From assembly GCA_964383845.1 (NCBI GenBank), contig CAYLIF010000053.1:1-5108 (forward strand): a stretch of DNA of 5,108 nucleotides. Direction: 5' to 3'. Both the position numbers and the translations under genes were made by a program. The notes beneath the pieces are model-generated. The model did no database searches, was not told the DNA's origin, and worked only from the letters and a program-made list of their open reading frames with translations. Of this stretch, positions 1-5,108 are shown one piece after another (within the stretch, counting starts at the first letter, position 1; the number at the start of each line of letters is the position of its first letter). Source of the DNA: JAAZGD01 sp964383845 (GTDB lineage: Bacteria > Bacillota > Clostridia > Peptostreptococcales > Anaerovoracaceae).

Positions 1-1
1 G

Positions 2-64
2 AAACTCTCATATAAGCCTGTAAAGCTGGTGGAAAAATATATTATTACTTGTAAAGAAGATTAA
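2..64 (+). CDS. Possible C-terminal end of an upstream gene (partial, unidentified)
   Basis: From base 2 one forward frame stays open for 20 codons and closes with TAA at 62-64. The other two forward frames stop within the first 25 bases. The predicted tail is basic and mixed in composition (it includes YKPVKLVEKYIITC), which is plausible for a real C-terminus, but 20 codons is too short to prove coding and no family can be recognised. If real, its stop lies about 105 bases before the thiolase start, with an AT-rich promoter-like stretch between, so it need not share a transcript with the thiolase. It could equally be non-coding upstream DNA. Confidence 0.35.
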   Translation, partial: KLSYKPVKLVEKYIITCKED

Positions 65-115
65 TTGAATTGTTTGCTTTTTATATAAAATTATAGTAAA
101 GTAATACAGTATACA
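61..115 (+). promoter_or_regulatory. Putative promoter region of the thiolase gene
   Basis: This very AT-rich stretch holds several overlapping sigma-A-like elements. One reading is TTAATT (61-66), a 17-base spacer and TATAAA (84-89), which has a good -10 but a poor -35. Another is TTGCTT (74-79), a 17-base spacer and TAAAGT (97-102). Neither is clearly best, so no exact start point is claimed. Placement is sensible: downstream of a possible gene end at 64 and about 70-85 bases ahead of the thiolase ribosome binding site. I found no convincing operator or riboswitch in the leader. Confidence 0.35.
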
Positions 116-154
116 AGACAGGTTAATTTAGTTTTTAAGTTTCAGTGAAAATAC

Positions 155-161
155 AGGAGGG
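155..161 (+). promoter_or_regulatory. Ribosome binding site of the thiolase gene
   Basis: AGGAGGG lies 9 bases before the ATG at 171. It is a near-perfect match to the anti-Shine-Dalgarno end of 16S rRNA and fixes the start codon firmly. Its strength fits a highly expressed fermentation enzyme. Confidence 0.85.
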
Positions 162-170
162 ACCAAACAA

Positions 171-1349
171 ATGAGAGATGTAGTAATTGTTAGTGCGGCA
201 AGAACAGCAGTAGGTAGCTATGGTGGAACTTTAAAGAATACTCCAGCTGTTACTCTAGGTGCAGTAGTTGTAAAAGAAGTTTTAGAACGTGCAGGGGTTA
301 AACCTGAAATGGTAGACGAAGTTATTATGGGCTGTGTTCTGCAGGGTGGATTAGGCCAAAACATCGCTAGACAGATTTCAGTTGCTGCTGGAATTCCTAT
401 TGAAGTTCCTTCAATGACACTAAACAAAGTTTGTGGTTCAGGATTAAGAGCAGTTTCCCTAGCAGCTCAAATTATCAAGGCTGGAGATGCTGAGATAATA
501 GTTGCAGGTGGTGCTGAGAACATGTCAATGGCTCCTTACCTAAGCCACTCCACTCGTTGGGGAGCAAGAATGGGAGACACAAAACTAGTAGATATGATGG
601 TTTATGATGGCCTTACTGATGTATTCAACCAATATCATATGGGTAATACTGCTGAAAATATCGTGGACCAATGGGGACTAACCAGAGAAGAAATGGATGC
701 TTTTTCAGCAAACTCTCAGCAAAAGGCTGAAGCGGCTATTAAAGCTGGAAAGTTTAAAGACGAAATCGTACCTGTTGTAATTCCACAAAGAAAAGGTGAT
801 CCCATTGTATTTGATACAGATGAGTTTGCAAAGTTCGGAACCACTGAAGAAACTTTGGGAAAACTAAGACCTGCTTTCAAGAAGGATGGAACTGTAACTG
901 CAGGAAACGCATCGGGAATCAACGATTCAGGGGCTGCTGTATTGGTAATGTCAAAGGAAAAAGCTGAAGAGCTTGGTTTAAAACCTATATGCACCATTAA
1001 GGCATATGCATCTGCAGGTGTTGATCCAACAATTATGGGAATCGGTCCTGTACCTTCAACAAAGAAGGCATTAAAAATGGCAGGCATGGAAGTAAAAGAT
1101 TTAGACCTAATCGAAGCTAATGAAGCTTTCGCAGCACAATCCTTAGCAGTAGGTAGAGATCTAGACTTTGACGTTGACAAGCTAAATGTAAACGGCGGAG
1201 CAATTTCAATTGGCCATCCAATTGGTGCATCTGGAACTAGAATCTTGATAACACTTCTTTACGAGATGATGAAGAGAGATTCCAAAACTGGATTAGCTAC
1301 TCTATGTATTGGTGGTGGACAAGGAACTGCAATGATCGTAGAGAGATAG
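171..1349 (+). CDS. thlA: Acetyl-CoA acetyltransferase (acetoacetyl-CoA thiolase)
   Basis: This cytoplasmic enzyme reversibly condenses two acetyl-CoA to acetoacetyl-CoA plus CoA, the first step toward butyrate/butanol or polyhydroxybutyrate. At 392 residues it has the full length of biosynthetic thiolases. Visible landmarks are the nucleophilic cysteine C88 in NKVCGSG, the GGAENMS segment (113-119), the HMGNTAE motif (156-162) of short-chain thiolases, NEAF (317-320), the catalytic histidine H349 in GHP, the second catalytic cysteine C379, and the C-terminal glycine-rich GGGQG (381-385). All expected active-site residues are present and the frame is intact. The start is supported by a strong ribosome binding site 9 bases upstream. 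A strong terminator follows 17 bases after the stop, so the gene is not co-transcribed with the malic enzyme operon to any large extent. Family knowledge: in the Clostridium acetobutylicum enzyme the two active-site cysteines can form a regulatory disulfide, and the equivalent cysteines exist here. Whether this protein behaves likewise is inference. The symbol is by resemblance; atoB or phaA are alternative names for the same activity. Confidence 0.95.
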   Translation: MRDVVIVSAARTAVGSYGGTLKNTPAVTLGAVVVKEVLERAGVKPEMVDEVIMGCVLQGGLGQNIARQISVAAGIPIEVPSMTLNKVCGSGLRAVSLAAQIIKAGDAEIIVAGGAENMSMAPYLSHSTRWGARMGDTKLVDMMVYDGLTDVFNQYHMGNTAENIVDQWGLTREEMDAFSANSQQKAEAAIKAGKFKDEIVPVVIPQRKGDPIVFDTDEFAKFGTTEETLGKLRPAFKKDGTVTAGNASGINDSGAAVLVMSKEKAEELGLKPICTIKAYASAGVDPTIMGIGPVPSTKKALKMAGMEVKDLDLIEANEAFAAQSLAVGRDLDFDVDKLNVNGGAISIGHPIGASGTRILITLLYEMMKRDSKTGLATLCIGGGQGTAMIVER

Positions 1350-1366
1350 TCAGAACGGTAAATTGT

Positions 1367-1397
1367 GGCATGCGCTGAAAAGTGCATGCCTTTTTTT
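1367..1397 (+). terminator. Intrinsic terminator after the thiolase gene
   Basis: A 10-bp stem pairs 1367-1376 with 1381-1390 (GGCATGCGCT with AGTGCATGCC, one G-T wobble) and closes on a GAAA tetraloop, which is a stabilising GNRA loop. Seven consecutive T residues follow directly (1391-1397). This is a classic Rho-independent terminator. It separates the thiolase from the next operon and implies a promoter between here and 1470. Confidence 0.93.
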
Positions 1398-1408
1398 CAT
1401 TATATGGA

Positions 1409-1437
1409 TTTTTCGCCAAAAAAAAGGGTACTAATAT
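1409..1437 (+). promoter_or_regulatory. Weak candidate promoter for the malic enzyme-fumarase operon
   Basis: A promoter is expected between the terminator and the malic enzyme start because that terminator should stop upstream transcription. The best-placed element is a -10-like TAATAT at 1432-1437, which would put the transcript start near 1444 and leave a short leader. The corresponding -35 position (1409-1414, TTTTTC) is a poor match to TTGACA. The assignment rests mainly on position and could be wrong. Confidence 0.25.
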
Positions 1438-1457
1438 GAGAATGTTTGAATATAAAT

Positions 1458-1467
1458 GGGGGATGAG
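1458..1467 (+). promoter_or_regulatory. Ribosome binding site that decides the malic enzyme start
   Basis: The purine-rich GGGGGATGAG lies 3 to 12 bases ahead of the ATG at 1471, with the G-run 8 bases away. It overlaps and follows an earlier in-frame ATG at 1456, so it can serve only the 1471 start. Nothing comparable precedes 1456. It is not a consensus AGGAGG, so initiation may be weaker than for the neighbouring genes. Confidence 0.6.
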
Positions 1468-1470
1468 ATA

Positions 1471-2631
1471 ATGGATTACTACAAAGAGTCACTAAAGCTT
1501 CATGAAGAAAAAAAAGGCAAATGGGCCATGACAAGCAAAGTTCCTTTGGAGACCAAGGATGATCTTAGTCTTGCATATACTCCGGGGGTTGCACAACCTT
1601 GTTTGGAAATCCAAAGGGATCCTGAAGAAATCTACAAGTATACATCAAAGCAAAACACAGTGGCCATTGTTTCTGATGGATCTGCAGTTTTGGGACTGGG
1701 GAATATAGGGGCAAAAGCAGCGGTACCTGTTATGGAGGGAAAGGCAATTCTATTTAAAGGCTTTGCTGACATTGACGCAATTCCAATTTGTCTGGAAACC
1801 CAAGATACAGAAGAGATTCTAATGATCGTTAAAAACATGGCTGCGACTTTCGGAGGGATAAATCTTGAAGACATCTCTGCACCCAGATGTTTTGAAATAG
1901 AAAAAAGACTCCAAGACATGTTGGATATTCCCGTGTTTCATGATGACCAGCATGGTACAGCCATTGTGACTACAGCGGCACTTATTAACGCGGCAAAGTT
2001 AGTTAAAAAGCCTTTAAAAGAATTAAAAGTTGTAATAAGCGGGGCTGGGGCCGCAGGAGTAGCCGTTGCTAATATGCTAATTGCTATTGGACTTAATGAT
2101 ATATTGGTTTGTGACCGAAAGGGGATCCTGGGAGATAATGAAGGTTTAAATACAAGCAAAAGAGAACTTGGCCAAAAGACTAATCCCCAACACCTAAAAG
2201 GAACATTAAAAGACGCCCTCGTTGAAAGAGATGTTTTTATTGGTGTTTCAGGACCCAAGGTAATAGATGAAGTTGATGTTAAAACAATGGCCAAAGACCC
2301 TATTATTTTCGCCATGTCTAACCCTGAGCCAGAGATCACACCAGAAAAAGCCACCGCTGGAGGGGCCTTTATAGTAGGAACTGGAAGATCTGATCATCCC
2401 AATCAAATAAACAACGTGCTTGCCTTTCCTGGGCTTTTTAGAGGAGCTCTAGATGGAAGGGCCAATAGGATTACAGAAGAAATGAAAGTTGCCGCTGCCT
2501 ATGCCCTTGCATCGTATATAAAAGACGAGGACCTGACTCCTGATTATATTTTACCAAGCCCTTTAGACAAGGGTGTAGTTCCCCTTATTAGTGAAGCTGT
2601 AAAAAGAGCTTGGGTAAAGGAGGTAAAATAA
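1471..2631 (+). CDS. Malic enzyme (malate dehydrogenase, oxaloacetate-decarboxylating)
   Basis: This cytoplasmic enzyme oxidatively decarboxylates L-malate to pyruvate and CO2 with reduction of NAD or NADP, using a divalent metal. From the chosen start it has 386 residues, typical of the short bacterial type. In order one sees the YTPGVA segment (36-41) with the catalytic tyrosine Y36, SDGSAVLGLGNIG (68-80), the MEGK segment with conserved lysine K91, EDISAP (133-138) and FHDDQHGTA (156-164) with the metal-binding acidic residues, then the Rossmann cofactor domain with GAGAAG (191-196), SNPEPE (283-288) and GRSDHPNQINN (305-315). An aspartate at 215, where the second beta strand should end (CDRKG), is compatible with NAD, but the following R and K leave cofactor choice open. 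An upstream in-frame ATG at 1456 would add five residues. I prefer 1471 because the ribosome binding site lies between the two and MDYYKESLKLH resembles known N-termini. The gene is first of a three-gene operon with fumarase. Possible symbols include maeA, maeB or mae; I leave it blank because the cofactor is unresolved. Confidence 0.93.
   Translation: MDYYKESLKLHEEKKGKWAMTSKVPLETKDDLSLAYTPGVAQPCLEIQRDPEEIYKYTSKQNTVAIVSDGSAVLGLGNIGAKAAVPVMEGKAILFKGFADIDAIPICLETQDTEEILMIVKNMAATFGGINLEDISAPRCFEIEKRLQDMLDIPVFHDDQHGTAIVTTAALINAAKLVKKPLKELKVVISGAGAAGVAVANMLIAIGLNDILVCDRKGILGDNEGLNTSKRELGQKTNPQHLKGTLKDALVERDVFIGVSGPKVIDEVDVKTMAKDPIIFAMSNPEPEITPEKATAGGAFIVGTGRSDHPNQINNVLAFPGLFRGALDGRANRITEEMKVAAAYALASYIKDEDLTPDYILPSPLDKGVVPLISEAVKRAWVKEVK
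2616..2623 (+). promoter_or_regulatory. Ribosome binding site of fumarase, inside the malic enzyme coding end
   Basis: AAAGGAGG lies 9 bases before the fumarase ATG (2633) and within the last codons of the malic enzyme gene. Being this strong and embedded in the upstream gene, it indicates that the two proteins are translated from one message with efficient, possibly coupled, initiation. Confidence 0.8.
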
Positions 2632-2632
2632 A

Positions 2633-4003
2633 ATGACGGACTTTCGAATACAAAAAGACTCTCTTGGAGAAGTCATGATTCCTGAAGGTAAAGAGTGGGG
2701 TGCACAAACCCAACGAAGCTTAGAGAATTTTAAAATCGGCACAGAAAAGATACCCTTAGAGACTATATATGCATTGGTTTATATTAAAAAGGCAGCAGCT
2801 CTTCTGCATATTCGTGAGAAACTAATAGATCCATTAATTGGTGAAGCTATTGTTAAAGCCTGTGATGAGATATTAGGTGGAGATTGGGATGATCAATTCC
2901 CTTTGCTGGTATGGCAAACAGGTAGCGGAACCCAGACAAATATGAATGTTAACGAGGTTATAAGCCGAAGAGGTAATCAAATATTAGGGAGGGAAATAAT
3001 TCATCCAAATGATCACGTAAACAAATCTCAAAGTTCAAATGATGTCTTCCCATCAGCAATGCACATATCTGCTCTTATGACAGCTAAGAGAGATCTCTTG
3101 CCTGTGGTTAGCGGATTTTGTAAGGCCATAAATGAGAAATCCCAAGACTATAAAGATGTCATAAAAATAGGTAGGACTCATTTACAAGATGCAACTCCAG
3201 TAACCCTGGGACAAGAGATGAGTGCTTGGGGAGAGATGATGAAACAGGGTTATTCGGCTTTAGAGGCTGCTATAGAACCATTAAAAGACCTAGCCCTAGG
3301 TGGGACTGCAGTGGGCACGGGGCTAAACGCTCCTGGAGGTTTTGGGGAAGATATGGCGGAAATTCTTAGTGAGATGTTGGAGATAGAATTTCGTTCTGCA
3401 GACAATAAATTTTATCAACTTACCAGCAAAGGGGCTTTAGTTAATAGCCATGGGGCCATAAAGGCCTTGGCTTGTGATCTAATGAAAATAGCTAATGATG
3501 TGCGATTTTTGGCAAGTGGGCCAAGATGCGGGATTGGAGAAATCTCTATACCCTCAAACGAGCCAGGTAGTTCTATTATGCCAGGGAAAGTAAATCCCAC
3601 CCAGTGTGAGGCATTAATTATGGTGTGCACTCAAATAATAGGTAATGATGTTACCGTGGCCTTATCAGGGTCTCAGGGCAATTTTCAGCTAAATGTATCA
3701 ATGCCAGTTATAATCTATAACTATTTGCAATCGGTAAGGTTGTTGACTGATGGTATAAAATCTTTTAACACAAAGTGTTTGCAAGGAATAAAACCTGTGA
3801 ATCATAATATAGAAAAACATCTTGAGAACTCCTTGATGTTGGTAACAGCCTTAAATCAACATGTGGGATATGATAAGGGAGCAGAAATTGTAAAAAAAGC
3901 ACACGAAGAAAACCTTACCCTTAGAGATGCGGCAATTCAATTAAAAGCCATATCTGAAGAAGACTTTGATAGGATAGTTGACCCTGGGAAGATGGTTAAG
4001 TAA
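2633..4003 (+). CDS. fumC: Fumarate hydratase, class II (fumarase C)
   Basis: This iron-free cytoplasmic enzyme reversibly hydrates fumarate to L-malate and by family acts as a homotetramer. At 456 residues it is of normal class II length. Visible landmarks are GSGTQTNMNVNEV (97-109), the HPNDHVNKSQSSND region (124-137), GRTHLQDATPVTLGQ (180-194) with catalytic-site histidine H183, and the superfamily signature GSSIMPGKVN (312-321) with catalytic serine S313, K319 and N321. Relative to Escherichia coli FumC these sit a constant five positions earlier (H188, S318 and K324 there), so no indel disturbs the active site. GTQTN and THLQDATPVTLGQ favour fumarase over aspartase or argininosuccinate lyase, although aspartase is a close relative. 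The start lies one base after the malic enzyme stop, with a strong ribosome binding site. Together the two enzymes make a fumarate-malate-pyruvate route. Class II fumarase is less sensitive to oxygen than the iron-sulfur class I type that many anaerobes also use. Confidence 0.94.
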   Translation: MTDFRIQKDSLGEVMIPEGKEWGAQTQRSLENFKIGTEKIPLETIYALVYIKKAAALLHIREKLIDPLIGEAIVKACDEILGGDWDDQFPLLVWQTGSGTQTNMNVNEVISRRGNQILGREIIHPNDHVNKSQSSNDVFPSAMHISALMTAKRDLLPVVSGFCKAINEKSQDYKDVIKIGRTHLQDATPVTLGQEMSAWGEMMKQGYSALEAAIEPLKDLALGGTAVGTGLNAPGGFGEDMAEILSEMLEIEFRSADNKFYQLTSKGALVNSHGAIKALACDLMKIANDVRFLASGPRCGIGEISIPSNEPGSSIMPGKVNPTQCEALIMVCTQIIGNDVTVALSGSQGNFQLNVSMPVIIYNYLQSVRLLTDGIKSFNTKCLQGIKPVNHNIEKHLENSLMLVTALNQHVGYDKGAEIVKKAHEENLTLRDAAIQLKAISEEDFDRIVDPGKMVK

Positions 4004-4015
4004 GAGAGGTAACTA

Positions 4016-4891
4016 ATGGATAAAATAAACAACAAAACTCTTGAAGAGTGGATTCAAGAAATCTACAAATCCCTTGAGACCAATAATTTCGCTACTTTAG
4101 GCAGAGAAAAAGAACCCTTGTGGGGAAAACCTTTAGTAGGTGTGGCCGACGGAGAAGATCCTTACTACCAGTTTTTGAAATCCCATATCGGACCCTTTCA
4201 TTGGTCTCCCAGAGAAGTCTTCAATATAAAATATCCAAAGATATACCCCAAAAACCTTAGGGTTGTTTCAATGATTTTTCCTCAAACCCAAAGGTGCAAA
4301 GAAAGCCAAAGGAAGGAGACTTTGGGACCTTCCCGTGAATGGATTGTAAGTCGTGGTGAGTGGGAGCCAATGATGGAAGAGTTTAGCGGTAAACTTGTAA
4401 AAAGACTGGAAGGGGAGGGGATCAAAAGCGTGTCCATAGATTTAGTGAAAGAGTTTAAGGCCTTTCATGATCCAAAAGTTGGCTGGGCTTCCAATTGGTC
4501 CCATCGACATAGCGCCTATTTAGCGGGGCTGGGTACCTTTGGACTTTCCGATGGACTAATCACGGAAGTAGGTAAAGCTATGAGAATAACATCTCTGATA
4601 GTTGATTTGCCATTAGAAGTTTCTAAAATGCCTTATGACAACCATCAGCAATGGTGCCTTTATTATCACGATGGCTCTTGTAAGGCCTGTATAAAAAGGT
4701 GCCCGACAGATGCAATATCGGAAGAGGGACATGATAAAGATATTTGTGCTGATTATGAGGACTATTTTTTAGAACATTATTGGCCGGAAGATATTGAAAG
4801 GGGGGATTACAAGGTAGGATGTGGTCTATGCCAAGTAAAAATCTCTTGCGAAAGCAGGCGACCAAAAGGAACCGTAAAGAAAGATGTATAA
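4016..4891 (+). CDS. QueG-like protein with two predicted [4Fe-4S] clusters, function unknown
   Basis: The 291-residue product is probably cytoplasmic: no signal peptide or membrane segment is visible. The C-terminal third resembles the double-cluster ferredoxin domain of epoxyqueuosine reductase (QueG), with eight cysteines at 214, 222, 225, 229, 244, 269, 272 and 278, including SCKACIKRCPTDAI and GCGLCQ. AGLGTFG (170-176), followed by LIT, matches the QueG AGLGWIGK-type motif. Differences are clear: the first cysteine is 8 residues before the second rather than 3, the last group is CxxCx5C rather than CxxCx3CP, and the QueG VD(S/T)xP segment bearing the catalytic aspartate is not recognisable before AGLG. 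The N-terminal part (WGKPLVGVADGEDPYY, FHWSPREVF) is unlike canonical QueG. It is therefore best called a QueG-family relative, possibly an electron-transfer protein or reductase of unknown substrate. It starts 12 bases after the fumarase stop with a GAGAGG ribosome binding site (4004-4009) and is the last gene of the operon. C94 in RCKES is an extra cysteine outside the cluster set. Confidence 0.85.
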   Translation: MDKINNKTLEEWIQEIYKSLETNNFATLGREKEPLWGKPLVGVADGEDPYYQFLKSHIGPFHWSPREVFNIKYPKIYPKNLRVVSMIFPQTQRCKESQRKETLGPSREWIVSRGEWEPMMEEFSGKLVKRLEGEGIKSVSIDLVKEFKAFHDPKVGWASNWSHRHSAYLAGLGTFGLSDGLITEVGKAMRITSLIVDLPLEVSKMPYDNHQQWCLYYHDGSCKACIKRCPTDAISEEGHDKDICADYEDYFLEHYWPEDIERGDYKVGCGLCQVKISCESRRPKGTVKKDV

Positions 4892-4896
4892 AAAAT

Positions 4897-4959
4897 TACC
4901 CCGTCTATTAGGCGAGTGTTCATAAGGATACTTTATGAACCGACTAAAAATGTGGGGTA
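4897..4959. repeat. Imperfect 63-base inverted repeat with stem-loop potential
   Basis: The arms pair as four blocks: TACCCC (4897-4902) with GGGGTA (4954-4959), TTAG (4908-4911) with CTAA (4944-4947), CG (4913-4914) with CG (4941-4942), and GTTCATAA (4918-4925) with TTATGAAC (4933-4940), closing on a 7-base loop GGATACT. The blocks are interrupted by a small internal loop, one mismatch and a 3-base bulge. About 20 base pairs form in all. It begins 6 bases after the stop of the iron-sulfur protein gene and has no T-run at its end, so it is not a standard terminator by itself. It could be an mRNA 3' stabilising structure, a protein-binding site, or the terminal structure of a mobile element entering from the right. 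Confidence 0.6.
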
Positions 4960-4960
4960 T

Positions 4961-4990
4961 AAGGCGGACAGTTTCGGCTGTCCGCCTTTT
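4961..4990 (+). terminator. Probable terminator of the malic enzyme-fumarase operon
   Basis: A perfect 11-bp stem (AAGGCGGACAG at 4961-4971 with CTGTCCGCCTT at 4978-4988) closes on a six-base TTTCGG loop. A short T-run (4987-4990) partly overlaps the stem base. The stem is strong but the T-tract is short, so efficiency on the plus strand may be moderate. On the minus strand the run after the hairpin is only TT, so it could act weakly in that direction too, for the gene ending at 4999. A shared convergent terminator is the simplest reading. Confidence 0.7.
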
Positions 4991-4998
4991 GCCATGCC

Positions 4999-5106
4999 TT
5001 AAATTGCGGCTGGCAGCTCATCATCAAACATCATTTCATCATCCATTCCGTAGAAAACTTCCATGGATGGAATATCAAATTCCTCTTTGACATCGTTCAG
5101 CATTCC
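4999..5106 (-). CDS. C-terminal tail of an unidentified protein (partial, runs off the window)
   Basis: Reading the minus strand from the window edge, one frame is open for 35 codons and ends with TAA at 4999-5001, just ahead of the hairpin at 4961-4990. The peptide is strongly acidic and methionine-rich near its end (FYGMDDEMMFDDELPAAI), preceded by MLNDVKEEFDIPS. The other two minus frames carry stops (a TGA in each within the first 35 bases from the edge). The stop placement before a hairpin and the non-random composition support coding. I do not recognise the family. An acidic tail of this kind beside inverted-repeat DNA would fit a transposase or other mobile-element protein, but that is conjecture. 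The gene would converge with the malic enzyme-fumarase operon. Confidence 0.5.
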   Translation of the reverse strand, partial: GMLNDVKEEFDIPSMEVFYGMDDEMMFDDELPAAI

Positions 5107-5108
5107 AA

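Noticed and set aside
49..67. Possible Rex-type operator ahead of the thiolase (TTGTAAA, 5 bases, TTAATTG)
   Set aside because: Rex sites follow TTGTTAA-N4-TTAACAA. Here both half-sites carry mismatches and the spacer is one base too long, so the match is no better than expected in AT-rich DNA.
716..1180. 154-codon open frame on the minus strand inside the thiolase gene
   Set aside because: It lies wholly antisense to a thiolase with all catalytic motifs, gives a low-complexity Ser/Ala/Pro-rich product typical of shadow frames, and has no ribosome binding site worth noting. The smaller antisense frame at 218-427 is rejected for the same reason.
1938..2354. 138-codon minus-strand frame, with another at 1632-1919, inside the malic enzyme gene
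   Set aside because: Both are antisense shadows of a well-supported enzyme. The hydrophobic serine-rich translations do not resemble a known family.
3415..3630. Minus-strand frame across the fumarase signature region
   Set aside because: It covers the GSSIMPGKVN coding region in reverse, so its openness follows from constraint on the real gene.
4623..4865. 80-codon minus-strand frame inside the iron-sulfur protein gene
   Set aside because: It overlaps the conserved cysteine motifs of the plus-strand gene and shows no independent coding evidence.
4016..4891. Straight annotation as epoxyqueuosine reductase (queG)
   Set aside because: The cluster domain and AGLG motif are similar, but the cysteine spacing differs and the catalytic-aspartate segment cannot be found, so the specific function is not supported.
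4992..5108. Histidine-rich open frame on the plus strand opposite the minus-strand tail
   Set aside because: It has no plausible start with a ribosome binding site, follows a terminator hairpin, and its composition is the mirror of the Met/Asp-rich minus frame, which has the better-placed stop.
1..5108. CRISPR arrays, tRNA or rRNA genes, riboswitches
   Set aside because: No regularly spaced direct repeats, no cloverleaf-like segments and no recognisable riboswitch core were seen in the intergenic stretches; all gaps between confident genes are shorter than 300 bases.

Overview
This window looks like a chromosomal piece of a low-GC, anaerobic Firmicute, most probably a member of the Clostridia. 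The evidence is the AT-rich intergenic DNA, the strong AGGAGG-type ribosome binding sites, a thiolase of the clostridial ThlA type, a bacterial-type malic enzyme, and a small iron-sulfur protein of a kind common in strict anaerobes. This placement is inferred from protein character and composition, since no database search was possible.

Layout: bases 2-64 may hold the last 20 codons of an upstream gene. An AT-rich leader follows, then a complete acetyl-CoA acetyltransferase gene (171-1349) that ends in a textbook intrinsic terminator (1367-1397), so the thiolase is probably a single-gene transcript or the last gene of one. A second transcription unit then begins: malic enzyme (best start 1471), class II fumarase (2633-4003) and a protein with two predicted [4Fe-4S] clusters related to epoxyqueuosine reductase (4016-4891). 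These three genes are separated by 1 and 12 bases, so they are very likely one operon. The stretch 4897-4990 is a dense block of secondary structure: an imperfect 63-base inverted repeat followed directly by an 11-bp GC-rich hairpin. At the right edge an open frame on the minus strand (4999-5106) reads as the acidic C-terminal tail of an unidentified protein, so the operon converges with another gene or with the end of a mobile element.

How the genes work together: fumarase interconverts fumarate and malate, and malic enzyme decarboxylates malate to pyruvate with reduction of NAD(P). The pair therefore links C4 dicarboxylates to pyruvate and reducing power. The thiolase condenses two acetyl-CoA to acetoacetyl-CoA, the entry to butyrate-type fermentation or polyhydroxyalkanoate synthesis, or runs in reverse. 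The least understood parts are the third operon gene, a QueG-like protein with altered cysteine spacing and no recognisable catalytic-Asp motif, and the structured, possibly mobile right end. The core metabolic genes are otherwise ordinary, and I see no evidence for a wholly new system.
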